From Sphaerisporangium perillae (GTDB lineage Bacteria > Actinomycetota > Actinomycetes > Streptosporangiales > Streptosporangiaceae), in contig NZ_JALLPO010000015.1 of the NCBI RefSeq assembly GCF_023276435.1, positions 62,001 to 126,000 of the forward strand: 64,000 nucleotides of DNA, in the 5' to 3' direction. Shown piece by piece: positions 51,957 to 61,580 of the stretch. Made by a program: the position numbers and the translations under genes. Numbering within the stretch: position 1 is the stretch's first letter; each line of letters opens with the position of its first letter. Under the pieces are notes generated by a model. The model was not told the DNA's origin, ran no database searches, and saw nothing but the letters and a program-made list of their open reading frames with translations.

Positions 51957-53399
51957 ATGGCACCAACGGTAGCGATCATTGGGGCGGGCTTCGGCGGGCT
52001 GTGCATGGGGATCCGGCTTCAGATGGCCGGGATCACCTCGTACACGATCTACGAGAAGGCCGGCGGCATCGGCGGAACGTGGCGCGACAACACCTATCCG
52101 GGAGCGGCCTGCGATGTGCCCTCCCATCTCTACTCCTTCTCCTTCGAGCAGCGCCGGGACTGGACGCGGCGCTACCCGGCCCAGCCCGAGATCCTGGCCT
52201 ATCTCGAGCACTGCGCGGACAAGTACGGCGTGCGCCCGCACCTGCGGCTGAACACCGAGGTGACGAGCGCCGTGTTCGACGAGGCGGTGAACCGCTGGCG
52301 GGTGACGACGGCCGACGGGGACGAGCGGCTGTTCGACGTCGTGGTCTCCGGAGTGGGCCAGCTCAACCGGCCCCGTTTGCCCGACATACCAGGCATGTCG
52401 TCATTCGAGGGGACGAGCTTCCACTCGGCACGCTGGGAACACGGCCACGATCTCACCGGGCGCCGCGTCGCTGTGATCGGCAACGGCTCCTCTGCCGCGC
52501 AGTTCATCCCCCGCATCGCGCCGATCGCCGATCACCTGGACGTCTTCCAGCGCACCCCGAACTGGGTCATCCCCAAGGTGGACGGAGAGTACGGCCCGCG
52601 CGAGCGGCTCGCCTTCCAGTACGTGCCGCTCCTGCAGGCCGCCAACCGTGAGCGGATCTTCCAGTTCGTCGAGAACGTCATCTACCCGGTGCTGGTCGAC
52701 GGCTGGAGCAAGCGCCTGGTCACCAACCGGGCCCAGGAGCACCTCAAGCAGCAGGTCCAGGACCCGGCCCTGCGCGCCAAGCTGACGCCGGCCTACCCGA
52801 TCGGCTGCAAGCGGATCGTCATCGACAACGACTTCTACCCGGCGCTGACCCGGCCGAATGTCGACCTCGTCACCGACCCGATCACCCGTATCGTCCCCCA
52901 CGGCATCGAGACGGCCGGCGGCACGGTGCGCGAGGCCGACACGATCATCTTCGCGACCGGCTTCCGGACGACCGACTTCCTGGCCCCCATCGAGATCGTC
53001 GGGCGGCAGGGCCACCTGCTGCACGAGAGGTGGAAGGACGGCGCCGAGGCCTACCTGGGCATCGCCATGCCGTACTTCCCGAACCTGTTCCTGCTGTACG
53101 GGCCGAACACCAACCTCGGCCACAACTCGATCATCTACATGATCGAGTCGCAGGTCCGGTACATCATGGGCTGCCTGCCGCTGCTTTCGGCGCACGGCCC
53201 GATGGAGGTGCGGCAGGCCACCATGGACGCCTGGCGCCGCGCACTCGACCGGGCCATGGCCGGCACCGTCTGGGAGGCGAGCTGCCACAGCTGGTACAAG
53301 AACGCCGCCGGCAGGGTGACCAACAACTGGCCGCGCCCGGCGGCGGTGTACCGCAGGATCTCCAGGGCGCCGCGCCGCGAGGCGTACGACTTCGGCTGA
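51957..53399 (+). CDS. Flavin-containing monooxygenase, Baeyer-Villiger type
   Basis: 480 aa. FAD-binding GAGFGGLCMGIRLQ at the N-terminus, GGIGGTWRDNTYPGAACDVP, and NADPH-binding VAVIGNGSSAAQF after the BVMO-type fingerprint FEGTSFHSARWEHG (FxGxxxHxxxW). A second ATG-like motif is FATGFRTTDFLAP. It uses NADPH and O2 to insert oxygen into ketones or aldehydes, or to oxidise heteroatoms. GGAGG lies about 9 nt before the ATG. Substrate not predictable. Confidence 0.9.
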   Translation: MAPTVAIIGAGFGGLCMGIRLQMAGITSYTIYEKAGGIGGTWRDNTYPGAACDVPSHLYSFSFEQRRDWTRRYPAQPEILAYLEHCADKYGVRPHLRLNTEVTSAVFDEAVNRWRVTTADGDERLFDVVVSGVGQLNRPRLPDIPGMSSFEGTSFHSARWEHGHDLTGRRVAVIGNGSSAAQFIPRIAPIADHLDVFQRTPNWVIPKVDGEYGPRERLAFQYVPLLQAANRERIFQFVENVIYPVLVDGWSKRLVTNRAQEHLKQQVQDPALRAKLTPAYPIGCKRIVIDNDFYPALTRPNVDLVTDPITRIVPHGIETAGGTVREADTIIFATGFRTTDFLAPIEIVGRQGHLLHERWKDGAEAYLGIAMPYFPNLFLLYGPNTNLGHNSIIYMIESQVRYIMGCLPLLSAHGPMEVRQATMDAWRRALDRAMAGTVWEASCHSWYKNAAGRVTNNWPRPAAVYRRISRAPRREAYDFG

Positions 53400-53493
53400 C
53401 CCCCGGGTGCCCGGCCTTCCCGGATACCGGATCGCTCCGAAGTGCGGATACGGTCGGTGAGACCGGGCACCAGCGGGGAGAAGGAGTCCATCA

Positions 53494-54528
53494 GTGTTCG
53501 CAGACCTGCATCAGGACGCCATCGTGGCGGACACCCACAACGACCTGCTGATGGCGGTCTCGGCCAGGCCGCCACGGACGTGGGCGTCGTTCTTCCGGGA
53601 GCAGTGGCTGCCGCAGCTGCGCGAGGGCGGCGTCGACGTGCAGGTCCTCCCGGTCTTCATCGACGCCCACTATCGCCCGGAGGGCGCGCTCCGCCAGACC
53701 CTGCGGATGATCGAGTGCGCCCACGTGCTGGCCGAGGGCAACCCCGGCGAGGTGGCCATCTGCCGCGACGGGCGGGAGATCGACGAGGCCCTCGCGCTCG
53801 GCAAGATCGCGCTGGTCATCGCGCTCGAGAGCATGCCCGGCCTGGACGCGAGCGTCGAGCTGCTGCCCACCCTGTTCCGCCTCGGCGTCCGGGTCGCCTC
53901 GATCGCCCACTGGGGCCGTACGCCGCTCGCCGACGGCAGCGGGGAGGACGCCACCGGCAGCGGCCTGACCAGCCACGGCGTCGCGGCGCTCCAGGAGATG
54001 GAACGGCTCGGCATGGTCTTCGACATCTCCCACCTCGGCGCCTCGGGCGTGGCGCACGTGCTGGAGATCGCCACCCGGCCGGTCATCGCGACGCACTCCT
54101 CCGCCCGCGCCCTGCGCGACCACCACCGCAACCTCACCGACGAGCAACTGCGCGCGGTCGGCGCCGGCGGCGGCGTGGTCTGTGTCAACTTCCTGGCGGC
54201 GTTCCTGTCGGAGAAGCCCGAGGGGTACACGGTGGAGCGGCTCGCCGACCACATCCTGCACGTCGCGGACGTCGCCGGCATCGACCACGTGGGGCTCGGC
54301 CCCGACTTCATGCGCGAGGTGATGGTCGACCTGACCCCGCCCTGCGAACCGGTGAGCACCACCGGCCTGGACACGCTCGCGGCCATCCCCGGCCTGGACG
54401 GCCCCCGCGGCATGCCCTTGGTCACCGAGCAGCTGCTCAAGCGCGGTCTCGCCGAGGACGACATCCGCAAGATCCTCGGCGGCAACGTGATGCGGCTGTT
54501 CCACGCCGAACTGGGACGTCCCGCATGA
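53494..54528 (+). CDS. Membrane dipeptidase (peptidase M19 family)
   Basis: 344 aa from GTG 53494, with AAGGAG 8 nt upstream. Zinc-site motifs: VADTHNDLLMAV (HxD) near residue 20, the bridging Glu in LVIALESMPGLD, DISHLGASGVAHVL and VIATHSSARALRDHHRN with its His residues, and DHVGLGPDF. The family cleaves dipeptides, often with a D-amino acid at the second place. Its stop overlaps the next gene's ATG, so it is coupled to an enolase-superfamily enzyme that may epimerise or racemise the released acyl-amino acids. Confidence 0.9.
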   Translation: MFADLHQDAIVADTHNDLLMAVSARPPRTWASFFREQWLPQLREGGVDVQVLPVFIDAHYRPEGALRQTLRMIECAHVLAEGNPGEVAICRDGREIDEALALGKIALVIALESMPGLDASVELLPTLFRLGVRVASIAHWGRTPLADGSGEDATGSGLTSHGVAALQEMERLGMVFDISHLGASGVAHVLEIATRPVIATHSSARALRDHHRNLTDEQLRAVGAGGGVVCVNFLAAFLSEKPEGYTVERLADHILHVADVAGIDHVGLGPDFMREVMVDLTPPCEPVSTTGLDTLAAIPGLDGPRGMPLVTEQLLKRGLAEDDIRKILGGNVMRLFHAELGRPA

Positions 54529-55631
54529 AGATCACCGGCGTTGAGCTGCGCAGGGTCGCGATGCCCCTGGTGTCGCCGTTCCGGACGTCCTTCGGCACCG
54601 AGACCGAGCGGGACGTGCTGCTGGTCAAGGTCGTCACCCCCGAGGCCGAGGGGTGGGGCGAATGCGTGGCGATGTCCGGGCCGCTCTACTCCTCCGAGTA
54701 CGCAGACGGGGCCGCCGACGTCATGCGGCGGTTCCTGATCCCGGCGCTCGCCGCGCTCCCGGACGCCGGCGCCCACGCCGCGGAGCGGGCGCTCGCGCCG
54801 TTCAAGGGCCACCGCATGGCCAAGGCCGCGCTGGAGACGGCCGTGCTGGACGCGGAGCTGCGCGCGGCGGGCACCTCCTTCGCGAGCTTCCTCGGAGCGT
54901 CCCGCGACCGGGTGCCGTGCGGGGTGTCGGTGGGCATCATGGACTCGATCCCCCGGCTCCTGGACGCGGTGGCGGGCTACGTGGACGAGGGCTACGTACG
55001 GGTGAAGATCAAGATCGAGCCCGGCTGGGACGTGGCCCCGGTGCGCGCGCTGCGCGAGCGCTTCGGCGACGACCTGCTGCTCCAGGTGGACGCCAACGCC
55101 GCCTACACCCTCGTGGACGCCCCGCACCTGGCCGAGCTGGACGCCTTCGGCCTGCTGCTCATCGAGCAGCCGCTGGCCGAGGACGACCTGGTGCAGCACG
55201 CGGCGCTCGCCAAGCGGCTGAGGACTCCCCTGTGCCTGGACGAGTCCATCGAGTCCGCCCGGGACGCCGCCGCGGCGATCTCCCTCGGCGCCTGCTCCGT
55301 CATCAACGTCAAGGCGGGGCGGGTGGGCGGATATCTCGAAGCGCGGCGCATCCACGACCTGTGCCGGGCGCACGGGGTGGCGGTGTGGTGCGGCGGCATG
55401 CTGGAGACCGGTCTCGGCCGGGCGGCCAACGTGGCGCTCGCGGCCCTGCCCGGGTTCACCTTGCCCGGCGACACCTCCGCCTCCCGCCGCTACTACGCCA
55501 CCGACGTCACCGACCCCTTCGTCCTGCAGGACGGTCACCTTCCCGTTCCCACCGGCCCGGGCCTCGGCGTGACCCCCGTCCCCGAGATCCTGGACGAGAT
55601 CACCACGTTCCGGGAGTGGATCCCCGCCTGA
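54525..55631 (+). CDS. Enolase-superfamily enzyme of the o-succinylbenzoate synthase / N-succinylamino-acid racemase group
   Basis: 368 aa. N-terminal capping domain (VELRRVAMPLVSPFRTSFGT) and C-terminal barrel with the acid-base lysines in VRVKIKIEPGWDV (KxK) and VINVKAGRVGGYLEA. Metal ligands are in LLQVDANAAY (Asp), LLIEQPLAEDD (Glu) and LCLDESIES (Asp). The KIKIEPG wording is typical of OSBS/NSAR enzymes. It could make o-succinylbenzoate for menaquinone (menC) or racemise N-acyl amino acids. Coupling to a dipeptidase rather than men genes favours the latter. Confidence 0.88.
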   Translation: MKITGVELRRVAMPLVSPFRTSFGTETERDVLLVKVVTPEAEGWGECVAMSGPLYSSEYADGAADVMRRFLIPALAALPDAGAHAAERALAPFKGHRMAKAALETAVLDAELRAAGTSFASFLGASRDRVPCGVSVGIMDSIPRLLDAVAGYVDEGYVRVKIKIEPGWDVAPVRALRERFGDDLLLQVDANAAYTLVDAPHLAELDAFGLLLIEQPLAEDDLVQHAALAKRLRTPLCLDESIESARDAAAAISLGACSVINVKAGRVGGYLEARRIHDLCRAHGVAVWCGGMLETGLGRAANVALAALPGFTLPGDTSASRRYYATDVTDPFVLQDGHLPVPTGPGLGVTPVPEILDEITTFREWIPA

Positions 55632-55735
55632 GAGGGCCCGTGGCCGTGGCGCCTCACCGGCCGTCGCAGGGGGCGACGCTCGTGGCGCACCGGTGCCCGC
55701 GGCCAGGATGGCCTGGCATCCGCGATCGGTACATC

Positions 55736-56245
55736 GTGCGACGACAGGTGATAGACCTGGTCGGTGTGACGATCGAAGGACAGAAGATCATCAAACAGCT
55801 CAGGGTGGCCGCCTACGCCGTCTGCATCGACGACGGGAAGATCCTGCTGGCTCGATGGGTCGGGCCCGATGGACGGCGCTGGACGCTTCCCGGTGGTGGC
55901 ATCGACCACGCCGAGGATCCCCTCGACGCCGCCATCCGCGAGGCGGAGGAGGAGACCGGCTACACCATCGCGATCGACGACCTTCTGGGCATCGACACGA
56001 TCCGCCGGCGCTTTTCGCGCGAGGCCGGGGGCGAGGCCGACTTCCACGGGCTTCGCGTCATCTACGCGGCCCGGGTCGTCGGCGGCGCTCTGCGGCATGA
56101 GGTCGGCGGCAGCACCGACCTGGCCGCGTGGGTGGACCTCGGCCGAGTGGCCGACCTCGACCGGGTCGAGCTGGTCGACATCGCCTTGGACCTGCACCGC
56201 GTCCGCCCCCGGGACGGCAGGGTGCCGGTCAGGCCCGGTTCGTAA
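55736..56245 (+). CDS. Nudix hydrolase
   Basis: 169 aa from GTG 55736; in-frame GTGs at 55748 and 55766 are equally possible because none has a good ribosome-binding site. The Nudix box is GGGIDHAEDPLDAAIREAEEETGY (GX5EX7REXXEEXG, with U replaced by T). The N-terminal strand AAYAVCIDDGKILLARWVGP precedes it. Hydrolyses a nucleoside diphosphate linked to another group; substrate unknown. Convergent with the acyl-CoA synthetase gene, 17 bp apart. Confidence 0.85.
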   Translation: MRRQVIDLVGVTIEGQKIIKQLRVAAYAVCIDDGKILLARWVGPDGRRWTLPGGGIDHAEDPLDAAIREAEEETGYTIAIDDLLGIDTIRRRFSREAGGEADFHGLRVIYAARVVGGALRHEVGGSTDLAAWVDLGRVADLDRVELVDIALDLHRVRPRDGRVPVRPGS

Positions 56246-56262
56246 AGCGCCGTGGGGTGTCG

Positions 56263-57798
56263 TCACGTTCCGCGCAGATACTCCTCGCGGACCTTGTAGC
56301 GGGAGAGCTTGCCCGTCGGGGTGCGCGGCAGCTCGTCGCGGTACTCGATGGCGCGGGGGTGCTTGAAGCGGGCGATGCGCGGGGCGCAGTGGTCCAGGAG
56401 CTCGGCGGTCAGCTCCGGGCCGGTGCGCGTGCCGGGCGCCGGCTGGACCACCGCGACCACCTTGTGCCCCCACTCCTCGTCCGGGACGCCGATCACGGCG
56501 ACGTCGGCGACCGCGGGATGCTCCAGCAGGGCGGCCTCGATCTCGGCGGGGTAGATGTTCACCCCGCCCGAGATGATCAGGTCGGTGCGGCGGTCGCACA
56601 GGAACAGGTAGCCGTTCTCGTCGAGGTAGCCGATGTCGCCGGGCGCGTACCACTCGCCGCGCTTGCTGGCGGCCGTCCGCCCGGGGTCCTTGCGGTACTC
56701 GAAGGCTCCCATGGACGACTTGACGTAGACCATCCCGGGCTCGCCCGGGGGGAGCTCGTCGCCGTTCTCGTCCAGGACCCTGGCCTCGAACGAGGGCGCG
56801 GGACGGCCGACGGTGCCCGGGCGGGCCAGCCAGTCGTGCGGCTTGACGGAGAAGGCGATCGTGGACTCGGTGGAGCCGTAGTACTCGTAGAGCACCGGCC
56901 CCCACCAGTCCATGATCGCCTTCTTCACCGCCACGGGGCAGGCCGCGCCGGTGTGGATCACCTGCTGGAGCGAGGAGACGTCGTACCGCTTCTTGGCCTC
57001 GTCGGGCAGCCGGAGCATGCGGTGGAACATCGTGGGGACCATCATCGCGTTGGTCACCCGGTACCGCTCGATCAGCTCGAGGATGTTCACCGGGTCGAAC
57101 CCGCCGGTGATGACGACGGTGTGCCCGAGGTTGAGCGCGATCATGGTGTGCGCGCACGGCGCCGAGTGGTACATCGGGGAGGTGACCAGGTGAACGGCGT
57201 CACCGGGCCGCAGGTCGCAGACCTCACCGACGAACCATGTGGTGAGCGGGACGGCGTCCTCGGGCGCGGCGCCCGACAGCCGCCGCTGCACACCCTTCGG
57301 GAACCCGGTCGTGCCAGAGGTGTACCACATGACCGATCCGCTGGACCGGTCATCAGGGGTGGTCGCCGGCTGCCCCTCGGCCAGGCCGGCGTACCCGGCG
57401 TAGGTGGCCTCGGCCGGAACGCCCGCCGAGGCGCAGGCCTCCTTGACCGCGCCGGCGAGCGCGCCGCCGTCGTCTCCGTACACGACGATCCGGGCGTCGC
57501 AGTCATTGAGGATGTACGCGATCTCGGCGGCCGTCAGGTGCCAGTTGACGGGGACGTAGTACAGGCCGATCTGCCCGGTCGCCAGGAGCATCACGACGAC
57601 GTCGATGCCGTTGGGCAGGACGCCCGCCACCACGTCGCCCTGGACCAGCCCGCGCGCCCTGAGCCCGTGCGCCACCTGGTCGGCGCGCGCCAGCAGCTCG
57701 CCGTACGTGGTGACCGATCCGTCGGTGTCGACGACCGCCCTGCGGCCGGAGTCGGCCTCGGCGATCCGGTAGAAGCCGGGCAAGGAGCTGATGTCCAT
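56263..57798 (-). CDS. Acyl-CoA synthetase (AMP-dependent ligase)
   Basis: 511 aa from ATG 57798 (GGAG 5 nt upstream). Adenylate-forming motifs: [15 protein letters not shown] (A3), [13 protein letters not shown] (A5), [20 protein letters not shown] (A7), [16 protein letters not shown] (A8) and the catalytic Lys region [15 protein letters not shown] (A10). It activates a fatty or related carboxylic acid to its CoA ester. Upstream on the same strand are two acyl-CoA dehydrogenase genes, which together suggest a fatty acid or steroid side-chain breakdown operon. Confidence 0.92.
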   Translation of the reverse strand: MDISSLPGFYRIAEADSGRRAVVDTDGSVTTYGELLARADQVAHGLRARGLVQGDVVAGVLPNGIDVVVMLLATGQIGLYYVPVNWHLTAAEIAYILNDCDARIVVYGDDGGALAGAVKEACASAGVPAEATYAGYAGLAEGQPATTPDDRSSGSVMWYTSGTTGFPKGVQRRLSGAAPEDAVPLTTWFVGEVCDLRPGDAVHLVTSPMYHSAPCAHTMIALNLGHTVVITGGFDPVNILELIERYRVTNAMMVPTMFHRMLRLPDEAKKRYDVSSLQQVIHTGAACPVAVKKAIMDWWGPVLYEYYGSTESTIAFSVKPHDWLARPGTVGRPAPSFEARVLDENGDELPPGEPGMVYVKSSMGAFEYRKDPGRTAASKRGEWYAPGDIGYLDENGYLFLCDRRTDLIISGGVNIYPAEIEAALLEHPAVADVAVIGVPDEEWGHKVVAVVQPAPGTRTGPELTAELLDHCAPRIARFKHPRAIEYRDELPRTPTGKLSRYKVREEYLRGT

Positions 57799-57832
57799 GG
57801 GCACTCCTATCGGTTCATGGGCGGATGGCGGG

Positions 57833-58936
57833 TCAGATCACGAGTTCGGCGAGGCGGGCGCGGTGCGTTCTGGGCGGTCCGAGCAGCACTTCGTCGCTCT
57901 TCGCCCGCTTGTAGTAGAGATGCGCGTCGTGCTCCCAGGTGAAACCGACGCCGCCGTGCAGGAGCAGGTGGTCGCGTGCGACCTCGAAGCAGGCGCGCCC
58001 GACGTACGCCTGGGCCAGGGCCGCGGCCTCGGGGAGCTCTCCGGGTGACTCGTCGGCGGCCCAGGCGGCGAAGCGGACGATCGCGTCGGCCTGCTCCAGC
58101 TTGCAGTGCATGTCGGCGAGCCGGTGCTTGACCGCCTGGTAGGAGCCGATCTGCCGGCCGAACGCCACGCGGATCCTGCTGTAGGCGACGATCGCGTCGA
58201 GCCCGGCGCGCAGCACGCCGAGCTGCTCGGCCGCGAGCGCGACCGACACCAGGTCGAAGGCCCGCGCGAGCACGTGCCCGTGGGCGTCGCCGTTCACGTC
58301 GAGCCCGCCGGTGGCGACGAGCCGGGCGGGGGTGCCGTCGAAGGTGAGGCGGGCCTGGCGGCGCGTGGGGTCCAGCGTGGTCAGCGGCGTGCGGGACAGG
58401 CCCGGCGCGCCGGCCTCCACCGCGTACAGCGCCTCCCCCTCCCCCGTGCGTGCGACGACCAGGAGCAGGTCGGCCTCGGCGCCGTTCGGCGCCACGGGGA
58501 TCTGGCCGGTCAGCGTGCCGCCCGAGGCGGTGACGCCGCCGCGGTCGCCGGAGAGCGGCGCGAGCGTGGCGACCGTGGTCCCGGCGGCGATGCCCGGCAG
58601 CAGCTCCTTGACGGCCTGACCGTCGTACGTCGCGGCCGCCTCGGTCAGGACGATGGCGGCGAACACGGTGGCGAGCAGCGGGCCGGGCAGGAGCGCGGCG
58701 CCGGTCTCCTCCAGGGCCACCGCGAGGTCGGCGTGCCCGGCGCCCGCTCCGCCGTGCTCCTCCGGGACGATCAGGCCGGACAGACCCAGCTCGCCGTTCA
58801 GCCGCCGGTAGACGGCCCGGTCGTAGCCGTCGGGACTCTCCATGTCCTGCCTGACCTTGGCGAGCGGCGAGGCGGCCGCGAGGAAGGACCGGACGGCGGC
58901 GCGGAGCTCCCGCTGCTCAGGGGACAGGATGAGCAT
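57833..58936 (-). CDS. Acyl-CoA dehydrogenase (FadE-type, second subunit)
   Basis: 367 aa. N-terminal helices ([20 protein letters not shown]), [20 protein letters not shown], and a C-terminal domain with [20 protein letters not shown] and [20 protein letters not shown]. The catalytic base position is not evident in the expected Glu context, and the middle beta-domain is reduced ([20 protein letters not shown]). Such short partners form heterotetramers with a full subunit in actinobacterial alpha2beta2 dehydrogenases. The start overlaps the stop of the next upstream gene. Confidence 0.88.
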   Translation of the reverse strand: MLILSPEQRELRAAVRSFLAAASPLAKVRQDMESPDGYDRAVYRRLNGELGLSGLIVPEEHGGAGAGHADLAVALEETGAALLPGPLLATVFAAIVLTEAAATYDGQAVKELLPGIAAGTTVATLAPLSGDRGGVTASGGTLTGQIPVAPNGAEADLLLVVARTGEGEALYAVEAGAPGLSRTPLTTLDPTRRQARLTFDGTPARLVATGGLDVNGDAHGHVLARAFDLVSVALAAEQLGVLRAGLDAIVAYSRIRVAFGRQIGSYQAVKHRLADMHCKLEQADAIVRFAAWAADESPGELPEAAALAQAYVGRACFEVARDHLLLHGGVGFTWEHDAHLYYKRAKSDEVLLGPPRTHRARLAELVI

Positions 58937-60123
58937 CACGACTGGGTACCCACCTTCAGGTCCTTGAACGGCACGTTCTTGTCGGCTCTGGGCTCGGGAG
59001 GCAGGTTGAGCACCCGGTCGCCGATGATGTTGCGCATGATCTCGTTGGTGCCCCCGCCGAGGGACATGGCGGGGGCCAGGGCGATGGCGCCCGCCAGCCC
59101 GCCGCCGCCGGGCTCGTACGCGAGGGCCTGCGGTCCGGCGAGCGAGACGGCGAGGTCGGCCTGGAAGTTGGTGAGCTCGGCGAGCAGCAGCTTGGCCGCG
59201 CTGCCCCGGGCGCCGGGGAAGATGCCGGCCTTGGTCTCCTGGGAGAGCTTGGCATTGAACAGCGCGAGCGCGCGGCTCCTGATGTGCAGCTCGACGAGCT
59301 GGTCGCGCACCAGGGGGTCTTGGACGTCCACGACCTCGCGCAGGGCGTCCAGGGACGCGGGGTTGTCGCGCGGCCCGCTCATGCCGACGCCGCTGGAGAT
59401 CGACAGCCGTTCGTGCAGGAGCGTGGTGACCGCGCTGCTCCAGCCGCCGTTGACCTCGCCGACGACGCTGCCGGGGGCGATGTGCACGTCGTCGAAGAAG
59501 ATCTCGTTGAAGTGGGCGCGTCCGGTCATGTCCTTCAGCGGGCGGACGGTCACACCGGGGGCGTGCATGTCGACGATGAGCATCGTCAGGCCCTTGTGCT
59601 TGGGCACCTCCACATCGGTGCGGGCGAGCAGCAGGCCGTAGTCGGCGTGCTGGGCGACCGAGGTCCACACCTTCTGCCCGTTGACGATCCATCCCCCGTC
59701 GTCGGCTGGGACGGCGCGGGTCTGGAGCGCGGCCACGTCGCTGCCCGCGCCGGGCTCGGAGAACAGCTGGCACCAGATCTCCTCGCCGCGCAGGAGCCTT
59801 CTGATGTGGCGGGCCTTCTGCTCGGGGGTGCCGAGGTCGACGAGCGTGGGCCCGCACATGCCGAGGCCGATGGAGAACACGTAGATCGGGAGCGAGACGC
59901 GGGCGGCCTCGGCGGCGAAGGCGCGGTCCTCGGCCTGGGTCAGCCCCTGACCGCCCCATTCGGCGGGCCAGGTGATGCCCGAGTAGCCGGCGTCGTAGAG
60001 CCTGGCCATGAATTCCCTGGCCGTGGCGACGCCGTCCTCGGCCGCGGAACCCTCGGCGGGGGCGCCGGGGACGTTGGCCGCCAGCCAGTCCCTGGCCTGC
60101 CGCCGGTACTCCTCAAGATCCAT
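58936..60123 (-). CDS. Acyl-CoA dehydrogenase (FadE-type, first subunit)
   Basis: 395 aa from ATG 60123 (GGAG 5 nt upstream). Typical blocks: GYSGITWPAEWGGQGLTQAE, LFSEPGAGSDVAALQTRAVP, WIVNGQKVWTSVAQHADYGL and FNEIFFDDVHIAPGSVVGEV, with the C-terminal MSLGGGTNEIMRNIIGDRVL that binds FAD. Oxidises acyl-CoA to enoyl-CoA. It leads the three-gene operon with its partner subunit and the acyl-CoA synthetase. The short upstream region has AGTGAACACTTAC, a possible operator half-palindrome. Confidence 0.92.
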   Translation of the reverse strand: MDLEEYRRQARDWLAANVPGAPAEGSAAEDGVATAREFMARLYDAGYSGITWPAEWGGQGLTQAEDRAFAAEAARVSLPIYVFSIGLGMCGPTLVDLGTPEQKARHIRRLLRGEEIWCQLFSEPGAGSDVAALQTRAVPADDGGWIVNGQKVWTSVAQHADYGLLLARTDVEVPKHKGLTMLIVDMHAPGVTVRPLKDMTGRAHFNEIFFDDVHIAPGSVVGEVNGGWSSAVTTLLHERLSISSGVGMSGPRDNPASLDALREVVDVQDPLVRDQLVELHIRSRALALFNAKLSQETKAGIFPGARGSAAKLLLAELTNFQADLAVSLAGPQALAYEPGGGGLAGAIALAPAMSLGGGTNEIMRNIIGDRVLNLPPEPRADKNVPFKDLKVGTQS

Positions 60124-60303
60124 GTTCACTCCACCACGTGGACATCAGTGAACACTTACTCTAACGAGCCCCGAGTCGGTCGTACAGATCATTGCTCTGT
60201 TCGGCCATCGCCCGCAGACGGATCACCGCGCCACTCCGGGAAGGGTGAGCGAAACGTCCAGCCTCGGTTGCGCCCGCCGAGCGGAGGGGCACGATGCGGA
60301 GAC

Positions 60304-60657
60304 GTGAGCGACAGTAACCTTCTCAGCGGCCGTACGTTCGTCATGATCAGCTCGACGGCGAGCGAGGTGAACGCCGACGATCCGACCCGGTTCGTGTACG
60401 AGGAGGCCGACGGCGTCATCTGGGGCACCTACACCGGGGACACCGTCGTCCAGGGCCGGTTCGTCGGCACCAGGGACGACGACCGCCTCGTGCTCATGTA
60501 CGTGCACGCGCTCAAGGCCGGACCCCGGGCCGCGGGACGCAGCGACAGCCGCATCGAGTCGCTGCCCGACGGCCGCCTGCGCCTGGTCGAGCACTTCACC
60601 TTCGACGGCGACGACACCCCGCAGGTCAGCGTCTGCGAGGAGCTCCCGACGCGCTGA
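60304..60657 (+). CDS. Small beta-barrel-like protein of unknown function
   Basis: 117 aa from GTG 60304 (GGAGA directly upstream, spacing short). A repeated strand pattern (RFVYEEADGVIWGTYTGDTV, VQGRFVGTRDDDRLVLMYVH, RIESLPDGRLRLVEHFTFDG) suggests a small lipocalin-like barrel. Proteins of this type are sometimes labelled N-acetylglutamate synthase without support. No signal peptide. Function unknown. Confidence 0.75.
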   Translation: MSDSNLLSGRTFVMISSTASEVNADDPTRFVYEEADGVIWGTYTGDTVVQGRFVGTRDDDRLVLMYVHALKAGPRAAGRSDSRIESLPDGRLRLVEHFTFDGDDTPQVSVCEELPTR

Positions 60658-60809
60658 CCCCCTCGCCACGGACGCCACGCCGCCCGCCGTACAACGGCGC
60701 CGGCATCGCCGTACTCCTTCCCGCCGCCCCGGCGCCGAACACCGGATCCCCAGCGGGCGGGGGGAAGGGCGAACCTAGACGCCCGGCGGGGAGGGGGCCA
60801 GGGCGCCGG

Positions 60810-61460
60810 TCAGGTGTCCTTGTGCATGTCGGCGCGGCCCTCCGCCGCTCCGACGAAGCGCATCTTGCCCAGCGGCACGCCGGAGGGCGGAGGCTGGGCG
60901 GGATCGGTGGCGGGGGGCCTGCGGGGGGCCTGGCGGGGACGGCGGTCGGAGGGCAGCACGTAGGGCCGCTTGAGGACCTCGTCCAGGATGAAGACGGTCT
61001 CGGTGGCCTTGACGGCGGGGATGCTCGCCAGGCGTTCGGTCACCAGGGCGTGCACCGCCGCGACGTCGGCCATCCTGACCTGGATCATCGCGTCGTGCTG
61101 CCCGGTGGTGATCGCGCAGTACTCCACTTCGGGCATCTGCGCGAGCTGGGCGCGGAACTGCTTCCACATCTGCTGGCGCACCGTCACGAAGACCAGCGCG
61201 GTGATGCCGAGCCCGGCCCGCACGTGGTCCACCTCGGCGGTGAACCTCTTGATCACGCCGTCTGCGCGGAGCGCCTCGAACCTCGTGTAGGCGCTGGCCC
61301 GGGAGATCCCGACCCGCTCGGCGAGCGACGCCACCGAGATGCGGCCGTTCTCCCGCAGCACCTCGAGGATCTTCATGTGGGTCGCGTCAAGCTGGAGGCC
61401 GATGCCGATCCGTCCAGGGACCCCGGTCCCGGACGGTGGCGTGCTTGACATTTCGGTCAT
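60810..61460 (-). CDS. Lrp/AsnC-family transcriptional regulator
   Basis: 216 aa. N-terminal helix-turn-helix LDATHMKILEVLRENGRISV, SLAERVGISRASAYTRFEAL, then a RAM-type ligand domain (LGITALVFVTVRQQMWKQFR; YCAITTGQHDAMIQVRMADV). The last 50 residues are a basic, Pro-rich tail not usual in Lrp proteins. GGAAAG lies upstream of ATG 61460. Divergent from the peptide ABC importer genes, 120 bp apart, so it may sense an amino acid and control that importer. Confidence 0.88.
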   Translation of the reverse strand: MTEMSSTPPSGTGVPGRIGIGLQLDATHMKILEVLRENGRISVASLAERVGISRASAYTRFEALRADGVIKRFTAEVDHVRAGLGITALVFVTVRQQMWKQFRAQLAQMPEVEYCAITTGQHDAMIQVRMADVAAVHALVTERLASIPAVKATETVFILDEVLKRPYVLPSDRRPRQAPRRPPATDPAQPPPSGVPLGKMRFVGAAEGRADMHKDT

Positions 61461-61580
61461 ACATCTTTCCTATGCGCTATATCCGTCTCGGCACACTGCC
61501 ATGAGCTGGACGTTCTACCGGACAATCCTGGACCACACGCTGACAATCGTCTACTTAGCACCAATTCCGGAGGACACAGA

